From Maridesulfovibrio sp965230075 (GTDB lineage: Bacteria; Desulfobacterota; Desulfovibrionia; Desulfovibrionales; Desulfovibrionaceae), in NCBI RefSeq assembly GCF_965230075.1, contig NZ_OZ245945.1:3162001-3226000 (forward strand): a stretch of DNA of 64,000 bases, written 5' to 3'. Of this stretch, positions 24,550 through 33,437 are shown in pieces. Under the pieces are notes generated by a model. The model had not been told where the DNA came from and did no database searches. It worked only from the letters and a program-made list of their open reading frames with translations. Numbering within the stretch: the first letter of the stretch is position 1; every line of letters begins with the position of its first letter. The translations under genes were made by a program, and so were the position numbers.

Positions 24550-26802
24550 TTACCGATAATACAAATTCCGGCCGCCCATGGTCATGAGGGCCTGCCCGAT
24601 ATTCCGGCCCATTTCACGGCGATCCCAGATTCCCTGAATATGGCCGCGGGCAAGGGCATTCCATGCATTATGATAATCCGGCGGAATGGAAATCCCGGTA
24701 GTCTCAGTGATAACCCTTGGTCCGGCAAAACCGATCTTAGAAGAACGTATCCCGAACTGGTAAGGAGAACAGCCCAGAAAACTTGCCACGGACCCGCCAT
24801 AGGAATTGGTATCGTAGATCACCAGATACAAGCCCCCGGCATCCACATAACGGCGCAGGGCCATGGTGCAGCGCGGCATCTGAAGCACACCGTTGGTTCC
24901 TTCCTGAATACGGATTCCGGCTGTACCGTGGGCATAGAAAATAAGCGGCAATTGCTTACGCTGGGCCCTTTCCGCAGCACGAATGATTTTCTCACCTTCA
25001 GCCGCGCCCACAGAACCGCCCCTGAACGGAGCAGCAAGGCAGATAACCACGGCATTAATTCCGTCCATGCGGGTTTCAAAGGTGATGCAGGAAGAACGCA
25101 ACCCAGTTCTCTTGCGGGCTTCGTCCAGCTTGAGATCAAAACCTTCATAGCTCAGCGGGTTATCTGATTCTATGCCGGAATTGAATTCAAAACCTTCGGC
25201 ATAGTTGAAAACATTGTATAAATACCATTGGTATTCCATAGGAAAATGATGGCCGCAATTACTGCACACCCCGGCAAAATCACCAAACAAATCAGGAGCC
25301 CAAAGATCAAGACAGCCTTCGGTAGCTGCATTGGGACAGGAAAAAGTACGATCATCCTTGCATTTGGGGCTACTGTATTTCCAACGTCCTTCTTCAAAAC
25401 AGGGAGACTGGTCCGAGGTGGAAAGACAAAGCAATTTTTCACGAACATCACTAGAAATTGTAGTCACTGAACCATTGTCAGCCTTGCCCTTTTTCAACAA
25501 CCGGGCAGTACGCTCCTTAACCAGATGGGCCTCGGCCTGAATCTCTTCCATACCCTGCTTGGCAGCACGCACAGTACGCCCCACAAGGTTATAGACAAAA
25601 AGTGACTTGGTAGACCATGCCACCCCCTGAACAGCCGCTCCCATCTTCAGAAATATAGAGCGCTGATCCATGTAGGCGGAAGTGGAAAGGTTGCGAAATT
25701 TATCATAGCGCTTCTCAACCAGCCTTGCCCGGGCACGGGAACTCAAGGCCCAGCGCATGAAGACATCCTCACCCTCTTCCGGTCCCTTCTGCTTGAGAGC
25801 CATGGCCCGGAAAAGCTTAAGTCCCTTTACGGAAATGCAGACTTCGTTGGTGGCCCTGATAACCTCTGAACGAAGAGTGCGGAAAAAGTCATAACTGGCA
25901 GGCTTGGCCCCAAGATGCGGTTCCTGCACTACGCGGTCAATATACCCCATCTTGAGGTTATCCTCGGCAGTGATACCGAGCTTGCGTGCACAATTACCGA
26001 TCAATGAGTCATCTACCCGTTTGCCGTCACGAAGATTAGCCTCGATTGCAGCCGCCCCTTCCGGAGAAATAACAGAATAGTAACCATGAGAAAGCATGAG
26101 CCTGCGATCGGCAAGGCCGATTGCTTCAGCACCGCCGGACCCGCCTTCAGAAATTACTGAGATGATGGGCACATCAATCTTGCCCATCTCATAAATATTC
26201 TTGGCTATCTGCTGCGCCGCTCCGGGGTAATCTTCAATGGGATAAGAACCGGGAGTAAAAATATAGGTATGGATGGGAATCCCTTCAGCCTGCGCAACTT
26301 TCATGTAGTGCAGCGCCTTGGCATTCCCCCACGGCTTAACCGAGCCTCCATTGCGAAACTCCTGACCGTGTCCTTTCTCCTGACCAATAACCATAACCGG
26401 CTGATGGACAACCTTCAGCCCCACGCGACGGGTTATGTAAGCCTGAGCTATAAGCATGGAGGGGTCGATGCTGAACTCGCCCAGTCCGCCCAGTTCGGTG
26501 TAGTTATCGTAAACATTTTCCAGAATATCGGTCAGGCAGATACGCTGCGGATGGCGCACAATGCGCACCCGGTCCATTGGAGTCAGCTCTTTTTCCAGCT
26601 TGGATTCAAGAAAAGAAAACAGATCTTCAAGACGGGCAAGTCTGCTCAGGGAATCCTTGGTCGAAATAGTTCCACGCAAATCACGAAACTCATCCAACTC
26701 GGAACTGAGCATAGAAATATTGGCATTTTCGAGATTCCCGAAAATGTCCTTGATGTAGTTGAGTCGCTCCGCAAGGGCGTCGATGCGCTTATCAATATTC
26801 AT
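24550..26802 (-). CDS. Acetyl-CoA carboxylase carboxyltransferase, alpha and beta domains fused (AccA-AccD)
   Basis: 750 residues combining both carboxyltransferase subunits. The AccA-like half (about residues 70-400) has VMVIGQEKGHGQEFRNGG, FTPGSYP, and SEGGSGGAEAIGLADR with YYSVISPEGAAAI. The AccD-like half has a zinc-ribbon region ending CSNCGHHFP near residue 530, then GINAVVICLAAPFRGGSVGAAEGEKI and IGFAGPRVITETTG. It transfers the carboxyl group from biotin to acetyl-CoA to make malonyl-CoA. Alpha precedes beta, opposite to the order accD-accA in many operons. The start lies one base after the accC stop, so translation is coupled. Confidence 0.92.
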   Translation of the reverse strand: MNIDKRIDALAERLNYIKDIFGNLENANISMLSSELDEFRDLRGTISTKDSLSRLARLEDLFSFLESKLEKELTPMDRVRIVRHPQRICLTDILENVYDNYTELGGLGEFSIDPSMLIAQAYITRRVGLKVVHQPVMVIGQEKGHGQEFRNGGSVKPWGNAKALHYMKVAQAEGIPIHTYIFTPGSYPIEDYPGAAQQIAKNIYEMGKIDVPIISVISEGGSGGAEAIGLADRRLMLSHGYYSVISPEGAAAIEANLRDGKRVDDSLIGNCARKLGITAEDNLKMGYIDRVVQEPHLGAKPASYDFFRTLRSEVIRATNEVCISVKGLKLFRAMALKQKGPEEGEDVFMRWALSSRARARLVEKRYDKFRNLSTSAYMDQRSIFLKMGAAVQGVAWSTKSLFVYNLVGRTVRAAKQGMEEIQAEAHLVKERTARLLKKGKADNGSVTTISSDVREKLLCLSTSDQSPCFEEGRWKYSSPKCKDDRTFSCPNAATEGCLDLWAPDLFGDFAGVCSNCGHHFPMEYQWYLYNVFNYAEGFEFNSGIESDNPLSYEGFDLKLDEARKRTGLRSSCITFETRMDGINAVVICLAAPFRGGSVGAAEGEKIIRAAERAQRKQLPLIFYAHGTAGIRIQEGTNGVLQMPRCTMALRRYVDAGGLYLVIYDTNSYGGSVASFLGCSPYQFGIRSSKIGFAGPRVITETTGISIPPDYHNAWNALARGHIQGIWDRREMGRNIGQALMTMGGRNLYYR

Positions 26803-26803
26803 A

Positions 26804-28222
26804 CTAAAATTCCAGCAAAGCGGCTGTCTTATCAATCAGATAGGAAATATTGGACTCAAGTTTTCTACCAGTCCGATCCTGTCCCTGCAAAATCAGTCTG
26901 TTTAAAAATTCAACACCCCGCTGCTTGGCATGTTTCAGATTTTCGCCGCGTACAATTGCCAAAGCAAGGTTGGGATCGAATTCAGTAGGAATTTCATAGG
27001 GCCGGTCAGTGGGAACCTGCGTGTACACCTCAAGCCACTCCTCTTCCTGCCAGCCGAATTTATCGATGGTACCTACCCACGGGGCAAAATCATTATCCGG
27101 ATTCTCGGCAATAATGCGATACTCAATTGCTGCTCCGGAAAGGTTCACATCATCCTGAGTGTACCCCATGGATTCACCCAATCCGAGCCGAACCTGCTCG
27201 CGCACGATATTAACGTTGCGCTCTCCCTTGATCACTGAAATAGCGGCGGAAACCCCGTTCTCAACCTGAATACGGGTATTAACCTCCATCAGGAAAGGCT
27301 CACCGCGCTGGGTAACAATCCATTCCCACGTGCCCACGTTATCGTAATTCACCGCTCTGGCCATGGACAAGGAGTGCTCGGTAATGCTTTTCAGCACCCC
27401 GGAAGCATTGAAAATATAATGAATTTCTTCAGGTGCAAATCCGGGCGCAACCTCAATCCGCTTCTGGTTACCGCTGCTCTGCACCGAGCAGTTACGGGTT
27501 CCGAAATGGACGTGCTTCTGACCGCTCCTTTCGCAAACGACCTGAACTTCAAGATGGTTGAATCCGTAGATACGCTGCTCAATAAGCACGCCTTCATCAT
27601 TGAACTGACGCTTGGCGTAATTGCGAATACGGCGGTAAACGGAACGGAATTCATCGGGATCATTGACTTCCTCAATGCCCATGCCCCCGCCTCCGGCAGA
27701 AGCCTTAACCATAATGGCCGGGGCCTGAAACCCCTGTTCCCTCTGAAATGCGAAGAGGCTGTCGGCAAGCTCGACAGCCTCAAGTTCATCATAAATAGGA
27801 CTGTCGGACCCCGGAACGGTTGGGACTCCCAGACTGCGCGCAAGACGTTTTGTATTAATCTTGTCGCCCAACTCCTGAATCACCCGCCACGAAGGCCCGA
27901 TAAAAATAAGCGGTTTCTCTCTTTTCACCACCCGACGCGCAAACCTAAAATCTTCGGCAAAGAATCCGTATCCCGGATGAATGGCCGTAGCACCGCTACG
28001 ATCCGCAACACTGAAAATTTCATTGGCATCACGGTAGGAGCTGATGCAAAAGAGGCTCTTCTCGCCACCATTCTCCCGTGCAAAACGCACATGACCACTT
28101 TCACTGTCCGCAGCTGTATAGATACAGACGAAATTCTGATTCAACTCCAGACAGGCCTTGGCTATCCTGATGGCAATCTCACCACGATTGGCGATGAGAA
28201 CCTTATGTTCACCTTTATACAC
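26804..28222 (-). CDS. accC: Biotin carboxylase subunit of acetyl-CoA carboxylase
   Basis: 472 residues, ATP-grasp fold. Motifs: HKVLIANRGEIAIRIAKAC, IHPGYGFFAED, KASAGGGGMGIEEV (glycine-rich ATP loop), and FLMEVNTRIQVENG with the metal-binding and catalytic residues. Carboxylates biotin with bicarbonate and ATP. It starts with GTG at 28222, without a good Shine-Dalgarno, 19 bp after the PilZ stop. The combination of accC, fused accA-accD and a biotinyl-like gene in one operon marks this as the main acetyl-CoA carboxylase, or a related acyl-CoA carboxylase. Confidence 0.93.
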   Translation of the reverse strand: MYKGEHKVLIANRGEIAIRIAKACLELNQNFVCIYTAADSESGHVRFARENGGEKSLFCISSYRDANEIFSVADRSGATAIHPGYGFFAEDFRFARRVVKREKPLIFIGPSWRVIQELGDKINTKRLARSLGVPTVPGSDSPIYDELEAVELADSLFAFQREQGFQAPAIMVKASAGGGGMGIEEVNDPDEFRSVYRRIRNYAKRQFNDEGVLIEQRIYGFNHLEVQVVCERSGQKHVHFGTRNCSVQSSGNQKRIEVAPGFAPEEIHYIFNASGVLKSITEHSLSMARAVNYDNVGTWEWIVTQRGEPFLMEVNTRIQVENGVSAAISVIKGERNVNIVREQVRLGLGESMGYTQDDVNLSGAAIEYRIIAENPDNDFAPWVGTIDKFGWQEEEWLEVYTQVPTDRPYEIPTEFDPNLALAIVRGENLKHAKQRGVEFLNRLILQGQDRTGRKLESNISYLIDKTAALLEF

Positions 28223-28241
28223 AGCAGAGCACCGACCGGAA

Positions 28242-28607
28242 TCAGGACGCGCCTTTTTTCTTGCGCAGCATGATCATACGTTTCTGAACTTCAAGAACCA
28301 GCTTATCAAGACGTGCTTCCTGATACTTATCCAGATCAACGTAAATACAGCCCATCAGCCCTTTGCCGATGTCACGCACCACTTTGATGTCCAGACCGGT
28401 CAAAAGTTCTTTTTTCCCAAGGACGAAATCCACCTTGAGCTGCTGATCCACATCAAAACTGTCTTTACCTGCGGAAAAGGCCAGACCGTTAACACTGAAA
28501 TCCTTCACACTATAGGGGGAAGGGTAACCTTCAATCCTGAGGGCCAGTCCGGGAAGGCTGGTCCGGAAAGCTCCTCTTGCCGAACTGCTATCGAATGAAA
28601 TATCCAT
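28242..28607 (-). CDS. PilZ domain protein
   Basis: 121 residues. The segment YSVKDFSVNGLAFSAG near residue 40 matches the (D/N)xSxxG half of the PilZ c-di-GMP site; an Arg-containing N-terminal stretch (RGAFRTSLPGLALRIEG) could supply the other half but a clean RxxxR is not seen. It ends with a long basic helix (RLDKLVLEVQKRMIMLRKKKG). Lies 134 bp after motB and 19 bp before accC. Adjacent motAB suggests control of flagellar rotation by c-di-GMP; the link to accC may be only transcriptional. The start at 28607 has GGAGAG upstream. Confidence 0.8.
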   Translation of the reverse strand: MDISFDSSSARGAFRTSLPGLALRIEGYPSPYSVKDFSVNGLAFSAGKDSFDVDQQLKVDFVLGKKELLTGLDIKVVRDIGKGLMGCIYVDLDKYQEARLDKLVLEVQKRMIMLRKKKGAS

Positions 28608-28741
28608 TCTTCTCTCCAATCACATTCAACAGGTTAGCACCGTTGATACAAAACAATAGTCCAAAATCTGTTCCTCAAAACAAAACCATGTTTATTTTGA
28701 GAGTGAAATCATAATTTTGTTAACCTTTAATAATCGCGAGC

Positions 28742-29491
28742 TTAAGGCCCGGTCATTATCTTATCCAAAACAAACTCAACCCGTCGGTTACGCTGACGGT
28801 TTCGCTTTGAGTTATTGGGAACAAGGGGATCCATTTCCCCAAGCCCGGTCGCGGTAAGCCTATTCGGCTTAATTCCTAATTTCATAAGGTAGCGTAACAC
28901 ATTTACCGCACGTAAAGATGAAATTTCCCAGTTATCTTTCAGCCTGCTCTTACTGCTGGGCTGAGTATCATCGGTATATCCTTTGATATTTATGTACTGG
29001 TCAGGGTGGCTGATAAAAAAGTTCTTCAAGGCTTTTACTGCGGCCCGCCCTTTCTTGCTCAGCTGAACTTGTCCGGGATTAAAAAGTACGTCAGAAGGCA
29101 GCTTAATGGTAATTTTGCCGTCCTCAAATTTAGCACTCATAATCCCTTCCACGCCCTTGGTGGTCTGAAGATATTTAACATCTTCAAAAACTTTGCGCTG
29201 GGCTTTGATGATCTGCCTGCGGGTGACAACCTGATTGAGAATTGCCCCGGCTTCCTCGCGAGAGACCTTACTGGTAGCAATCTTCTGCAATTTACCACTG
29301 ATGGATTTGCTGACCGACTGGAAAGTCATGTCAAACTTTTTAGCATCAATCTCAGACATGGAATAAAGCAGGATAAAGAAAACCAGCAGGAGCATGGATA
29401 AATCCGCAAAGGTGGTTATCCACTCATTCGGCTCATCCTCGTCAGCATCATCTTCAATCAGTATAGAACCTTTCAGGAGTTCATCATCCAT
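28742..29491 (-). CDS. motB: Flagellar motor stator protein MotB
   Basis: 249 residues. A cytosolic acidic N-terminus, one membrane helix with the proton- or ion-binding Asp (WITTFADLSMLLLVFFILLYS, about residues 23-43), a plug region, and a C-terminal OmpA-like peptidoglycan-binding domain (VLFNPGQVQLSKKGRAAV, GYTDDTQPSSKSRLKDNWEISSLRAVNVLRYL). The gene follows motA by three bases. Together they form the ion channel that drives the flagellar rotor. Confidence 0.94.
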   Translation of the reverse strand: MDDELLKGSILIEDDADEDEPNEWITTFADLSMLLLVFFILLYSMSEIDAKKFDMTFQSVSKSISGKLQKIATSKVSREEAGAILNQVVTRRQIIKAQRKVFEDVKYLQTTKGVEGIMSAKFEDGKITIKLPSDVLFNPGQVQLSKKGRAAVKALKNFFISHPDQYINIKGYTDDTQPSSKSRLKDNWEISSLRAVNVLRYLMKLGIKPNRLTATGLGEMDPLVPNNSKRNRQRNRRVEFVLDKIMTGP

Positions 29492-29494
29492 GGC

Positions 29495-30247
29495 TTAATC
29501 TCCGGTTCTATCCTTGGGAGCCTGAAATGAGGAAAGCTTCTCATAAACCAGACGGGGGTTGTTATTCTCAAGGATGGACTTGGCACCCTCAAAAATAATT
29601 TCAAGATGCAACTGTTCCTGAAGAGTTCTAGCCCTGAGCTTGGCCCCGATGGGAATGAAAAGCAGGGTAGCCAGCAGGGAACCGTAAAAAGTGGTCAGAA
29701 TAGCCACCGCCATAGCCGGACCGATAGACGCCGGATCCTGCAGGTTGGACAACATCTGCACCAGACCGATCAGGGTACCAAGCATCCCGAAAGCAGGAGC
29801 CAGCCCGGCAAGACGTTTATATACGTCCTGCGCGATCTTATGACGCCTTTTCATGGCTGAAATTTCAATCTGCAAAGTAGCGCGAATAAGTTCAGGATCA
29901 GCGTTATCCGCGATCAACTGACATGATTTACGCAGAACAACGTTTTCCGTCTGGACATTCTCAAGGGCGATCAGACCTTCACGGCGGCTGATTTCAGCAA
30001 CCTTGACCATGATGTTCACAACTTCATTAACTTTGACCTTTCTGGAAGAGAATGCCTTGAACCCTGCGAGCATGGCCTGCAGGACTTCTTCAAAAGGAAA
30101 GGCAACGCAGATGGAGGCCAAAGTTCCACCGATAACGATCATCATACCGGGAATGTTGACAAATACATCAACAGCCCCACCGATAAAAATCGCACCGACA
30201 ACAAGGGAAAGCCCGACCAGCATCCCGATTAAAGTGGAAAAATCCAT
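29495..30247 (-). CDS. motA: Flagellar motor stator protein MotA
   Basis: 250 residues with four membrane helices: MDFSTLIGMLVGLSLVVGAI at the N-terminus, IVIGGTLASICVAFPF, and the pair GLAPAFGMLGTLIGLVQML and AVAILTTFYGSLLATLLFIPIG with the conserved prolines. The cytosolic loop between helices 2 and 3 holds the charged residues that contact FliG (REGLIAL, MKRRHKIAQ). The second and third helix sequences are of the PomA/MotA type found in Desulfovibrio. First gene of the motA-motB-PilZ-acc block. Confidence 0.94.
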   Translation of the reverse strand: MDFSTLIGMLVGLSLVVGAIFIGGAVDVFVNIPGMMIVIGGTLASICVAFPFEEVLQAMLAGFKAFSSRKVKVNEVVNIMVKVAEISRREGLIALENVQTENVVLRKSCQLIADNADPELIRATLQIEISAMKRRHKIAQDVYKRLAGLAPAFGMLGTLIGLVQMLSNLQDPASIGPAMAVAILTTFYGSLLATLLFIPIGAKLRARTLQEQLHLEIIFEGAKSILENNNPRLVYEKLSSFQAPKDRTGD

Positions 30248-30357
30248 AGAATCCCGTTCTCTTTTAAGTTACTAGTTAAGACGGATGATAGAGGCATCAC
30301 GGCGCATTTTTATGCACCATCCGTACATTAAACCCGAAACTACGAGTAAAATAACCT

Positions 30358-31185
30358 ATGACCTCCCCGGAATCTATACATACTATTAGCAGGCATATAC
30401 TAGAAAAGATAGATAATTTTCAAGCTAACGCCACCGGAATCATTCTCGGTTCCGGTCTCGGCGAAGCCATTACCCGGCTGGATTCAGCCATTGAAATCCG
30501 CTACTCGGAAATACCGGGCTTTCCGCAATCCACCGTCAAGGGCCATTCCGGCAGTCTTATCTACGGATTTATGGAAGGAAAACCAGTACTTGTATTCAGT
30601 GGACGGTTCCATATCTACGAAGGTTACACCGCTGCTGAAGCCTGCACCCCGGTAAGGGTTATGGGCGAGCTGGGCATAAAAAGAATTTTCATCACCAATG
30701 CTGCCGGAGCGCTCAATCCCCAATTTGATGCCGGTGACCTGATGCTGATCACCGACCAGATCAACTTCACAGGCCACTCCCCGCTCACCGGACACAACAA
30801 TGATGATTGGGGAGTCCGCTTCCCGGACATGAGCAAAGTTTATTGCGATGAATTGCGCTCCATTGCCGTTTCCGCGGCTAAGGACAAGGGAATCCGCCTT
30901 GAACGCGGTGTTTACGTGCAGGTAACCGGACCGAACCTTGAAACTCCGGCCGAAACCCGCATGTTCAAACGTCTCGGAGCAGATGCAGTAGGTATGTCCA
31001 CAGCTATTGAAGCCATTGCCGCAGTGCACATGGACATCAAGATCATGGGCATTGCCTGCCTGACCAACAAGAACCTGCCGGACTGCATGGCTGAAACCAC
31101 CCATGAAGCTGTGATCGAACAGGCTGCTAAATCTTCAGCTGCCATGTCCGCCCTGATCAGAGAAATTATTTCCCGGCTGGATTAA
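30358..31185 (+). CDS. Purine-nucleoside phosphorylase, class II (trimeric)
   Basis: 275 residues. Phosphorolysis of inosine/guanosine in purine salvage. The motifs GIILGSGLGEAI, VKGHSGSLIYG, FSGRFHIYEGY, ITNAAGALNPQFDAGDLMLITDQINFTG and the substrate-binding GVYVQVTGPNLETPAETRM place it with trimeric PNPs; the ending IACLTNKNLPDCMAETTHEAV includes the Asn that selects 6-oxopurines. Weak Shine-Dalgarno. Transcribed alone, divergently from motA, and closed by a hairpin at 31248-31300. Confidence 0.94.
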   Translation: MTSPESIHTISRHILEKIDNFQANATGIILGSGLGEAITRLDSAIEIRYSEIPGFPQSTVKGHSGSLIYGFMEGKPVLVFSGRFHIYEGYTAAEACTPVRVMGELGIKRIFITNAAGALNPQFDAGDLMLITDQINFTGHSPLTGHNNDDWGVRFPDMSKVYCDELRSIAVSAAKDKGIRLERGVYVQVTGPNLETPAETRMFKRLGADAVGMSTAIEAIAAVHMDIKIMGIACLTNKNLPDCMAETTHEAVIEQAAKSSAAMSALIREIISRLD

Positions 31186-31247
31186 TCCTGACTGGTTATT
31201 GCCATTTTTTCGGCTTTATCTGCCCGATTTTGCCAGCGCAAATAAAT

Positions 31248-31301
31248 ATGCCACGGAGTCAAGAGGCTGTATAAGCGGTTCTTTTACTCCGTGGCATTTT
31301 C
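31248..31301 (+). terminator. Terminator of the purine nucleoside phosphorylase gene
   Basis: Perfect 12-base stem ATGCCACGGAGT/ACTCCGTGGCAT with a 26-base loop and a short T run. The long loop makes it unusual. Confidence 0.7.
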
Positions 31302-31367
31302 ATTGCATCTAATTTAGCGTCAGCAAACCATTGCAATATTGCTCATATTTAAAAACAGGGAACTTTC

Positions 31368-32048
31368 ATGAAAGGCAGAACAATCAGCTTGATAATGGCA
31401 CTGGCCGCACTTCTGGCCCTCAGCGCATGTTCAGCGGGCTACAAGGAACGGACCTTGGATTACCTCGGTAAACGGCCCACCACCGGACCGTTTTTCAAGG
31501 AAGATAATACCCCCATGGTGGAATTAAACTACAAAGCCGGTGATCAAATTTCGAACCAGCTTGAGGAACGCCTGCCTCCGGGGTCGCCCATTACCGTAAC
31601 CATGTTCCGCTTACGCGGCAGTACCCTGCAGACCGACTTTGCCAAAGTTCTCACAGAGCAGGTTGCTTCGCGTATTGCCCAGAAAGGATTTGCCATTGTT
31701 GCTGACAGCTCCCGCTTTCCCCTGACTGCCCTTGATGAAGACCTCGCCCCGCCGGAGAAGTGCGTTCTTGCCGGAGCATATTCCGTAGGCAAGGAACAAA
31801 TTTTTGTCACCGCCGCAGTTTCAACAGTTGCTGACGGTGAAATTCTAGGAGCATGGGACTGGACCGTGCCGCTCAATTCCAAGACCAAATCCCTACTGCC
31901 CATAAAGGAAGATCCGGATATCTATCCCATGGTAAACACTTCCGGGCCGTATGAGAAACATGAGCCCGCACAAACTTCCACACAGCCGCACTATGTACCT
32001 GACCAGTTCAACAACCAGCCCGGTTTTGAGCAGGATATTATGAATTAA
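31368..32048 (+). CDS. FlgO-like outer membrane lipoprotein
   Basis: 226 residues. A signal peptide with lipobox LSAC (Cys at about residue 21) is followed by a FlgO-domain pattern: YKAGDQISNQLEERLPPGSPITVTMF and FAKVLTEQVASRIAQKGFAIV. FlgO in Vibrio is an outer membrane protein that stabilises flagellar assembly. In this genome no flgP/flgT partner is next to it. The C-terminal 45 residues are Pro/Gln/Thr-rich and low complexity. AGGGAA lies six bases before the ATG. Convergent with the frdX-like gene. Confidence 0.75.
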   Translation: MKGRTISLIMALAALLALSACSAGYKERTLDYLGKRPTTGPFFKEDNTPMVELNYKAGDQISNQLEERLPPGSPITVTMFRLRGSTLQTDFAKVLTEQVASRIAQKGFAIVADSSRFPLTALDEDLAPPEKCVLAGAYSVGKEQIFVTAAVSTVADGEILGAWDWTVPLNSKTKSLLPIKEDPDIYPMVNTSGPYEKHEPAQTSTQPHYVPDQFNNQPGFEQDIMN

Positions 32049-32127
32049 TTGATGCGCTAACGCGCTTTTTACTAAAAAATTTCGCCTCCGGCGGCCAAAG
32101 AAACTTTTAATAAACTTCGCTACGTAA
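32049..32127. repeat. Mosaic repeat, copy after the FlgO-like gene
   Basis: Order of modules TTGATGCGCTAACGCGCTTT, then GCCTCCGGCGGCC, then AAACTTTTAATAAACTTCGC. The long TTAAACCC/GGGTTTAA hairpin present in other copies is missing. Begins immediately after the stop codon at 32048. Confidence 0.65.
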
Positions 32128-32153
32128 AAGTATAAATAACCATTCTTGAATAG

Positions 32154-32192
32154 AAACGGGGCCTCTCCGATCAACTCGGAGAGGCCCCGTTT
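32154..32192. terminator. Strong bidirectional terminator
   Basis: Perfect 17-base stem, AAACGGGGCCTCTCCGA against its complement, loop of five bases (TCAAC), between two convergent genes. Confidence 0.85.
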
Positions 32193-32239
32193 CAGCTTAT
32201 ATAGTCAAAGGAGGTAGATGAATCCTTCTTTAGAGAATC

Positions 32240-33049
32240 TTAGAGCGGTACAGACTGATCAAGAGTCGTCTTGGCCTTGATTTCACCGGTACGCTTTACA
32301 ATAATCTTTTCTGACGGAATATCCGCTCCGGCCTGCTTGAGAGCTGCAGCCACAATCCTGCTGAAGTTAGAACAGCAAGGGACTTCCATTTCCAGCACAG
32401 TGATGGATTTAATGCCACTCACGCTGAAAATTTCGGACAAACGCTGCACGTACATCTGTACATCATCAAACTTGGGACAGCCCATGAGCACCTTCTTACC
32501 GGGCAGATATCTTTCATGATAGCCCGGCATTGAGACCGCCACACAGTCCGCGGTCAGCAACAGGTCCGCCCCCTTGAGGAACGGAGCATCCGCAGGCACC
32601 AGACGGATCTGGATCGGCCAGTGGGTCAGTTGCGAAGGTCCTGCCTCAGCATCAGTAGGCACATTGGCCTGCTGACAAGGAGAAGCCGCCGGAGCAAAAG
32701 CTTCAATCTTTGATCCTGCACAGCCGCAACCGCCGGAAGCAGGTTTCGGGCTATCCAGATGCAGGCTCTTGGGATCAGGCATATGATCAGGAATCTCGCG
32801 ACCCTGCTCGGTCAGCAATTCCTTAACCGCTTCAGGGTCAAAGTCGTCAGCTTCAACTTCAATGACCTTCAACGCACCGGTGGGACATTCGCCCAGACAC
32901 GCGCCCAAGCCGTCACAGTATTTCTCAGCTACCAGCTTGGCCTTGCCGTCAATAATCTGCAACGCGCCTTCCTCACAGCCCGGTACACACTGGCCGCAAC
33001 CGTCGCAAAGTTCCTCGTCTATAGAAATCATCTTACGTAATACTTTCAT
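32240..33049 (-). CDS. FrdX-like ferredoxin protein associated with hcp
   Basis: 269 residues. The N-terminus has a full 4Fe-4S motif (Cys15, 18, 21, 25) and a second, CDGLGACLGECP (Cys45, 51, 55), that lacks the second Cys, so the second site may bind a 3Fe-4S or depart from the usual. The remainder (KGADLLLTADCVAVSMPGYHERYL, VLMGCPKFDD, EVPCCSNFSR) is a domain of unknown function, with further conserved cysteines. In sulfate reducers such a gene (frdX) follows hcp and is thought to donate electrons to Hcp. Here it is separated from hcp by 403 bp of repeats. AGGAGG lies nine bases before the ATG. Confidence 0.83.
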   Translation of the reverse strand: MKVLRKMISIDEELCDGCGQCVPGCEEGALQIIDGKAKLVAEKYCDGLGACLGECPTGALKVIEVEADDFDPEAVKELLTEQGREIPDHMPDPKSLHLDSPKPASGGCGCAGSKIEAFAPAASPCQQANVPTDAEAGPSQLTHWPIQIRLVPADAPFLKGADLLLTADCVAVSMPGYHERYLPGKKVLMGCPKFDDVQMYVQRLSEIFSVSGIKSITVLEMEVPCCSNFSRIVAAALKQAGADIPSEKIIVKRTGEIKAKTTLDQSVPL

Positions 33050-33064
33050 TTTAATATCCTCCTG

Positions 33065-33224
33065 TGCCGGGCCTTATCGGCCTTCGGCGGCCCTGCGGGG
33101 CTTAGGATTTGATGCGCTATCGCGCTTTTTTATAAAAGAAGCCTTCGGCGACCCTGCCGGGGGCCTTAAACCCTTTTTGAAAAAAGGGTTTAAGAATCCC
33201 AAAAACTTTTAGTAGTTTAAGGCT
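33065..33224. repeat. Mosaic repeat, two-part copy upstream of the frdX-like gene
   Basis: GGCCTTCGGCGGCCCTGCG, a TTGATGCGCTATCGCGC module, GCCTTCGGCGACC again, the hairpin TTAAACCCTTTTT/AAAAAGGGTTTAA, and TTTAAGAATCCCAAAAA then CTTTTAGTAG. It starts 15 bp upstream of the frdX-like start codon. Confidence 0.8.
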
Positions 33225-33391
33225 GTTGTTATCTTCTTTAATTGTGCCTCAGGAAATTAACCTGAACCTGAAGCGGAAATTTGTACTAAATCTTAAATGA
33301 CGCACTGCCGGGTAAAAATAAATTTATGAATTAAGTAAGAATCTTCCGGAATACAGTGCGAAGCATAATAAAAGGTTCTGAAAGGGGTGGG
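33225..33391. other. Non-coding spacer between the frdX-like gene and hcp
   Basis: No gene seen. The only structure is a long-range stem CGCACTG (33301-33307) with CAGTGCG (33354-33360) enclosing an AT-rich loop. It may be part of a longer processed leader or a further repeat unit; no promoter is clear. Confidence 0.5.
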
Positions 33392-33437
33392 GGCTGGGGA
33401 GGGGAAAACTCTTGCAAGAGTTTTCCCCTCCCCAGCC
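33392..33437. repeat. Perfect 46-bp palindrome downstream of hcp
   Basis: Each 23-base arm is the exact complement of the other, with no loop. The arm starts GGCTGGGGAGGGGAAAACTC. A related imperfect copy lies at 4790-4834 and both are followed by GCCGGAAGCAT. On the minus strand, in which hcp is read, it follows the stop codon by 16 bp, so it may terminate hcp, although no T run directly follows. Confidence 0.75.
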
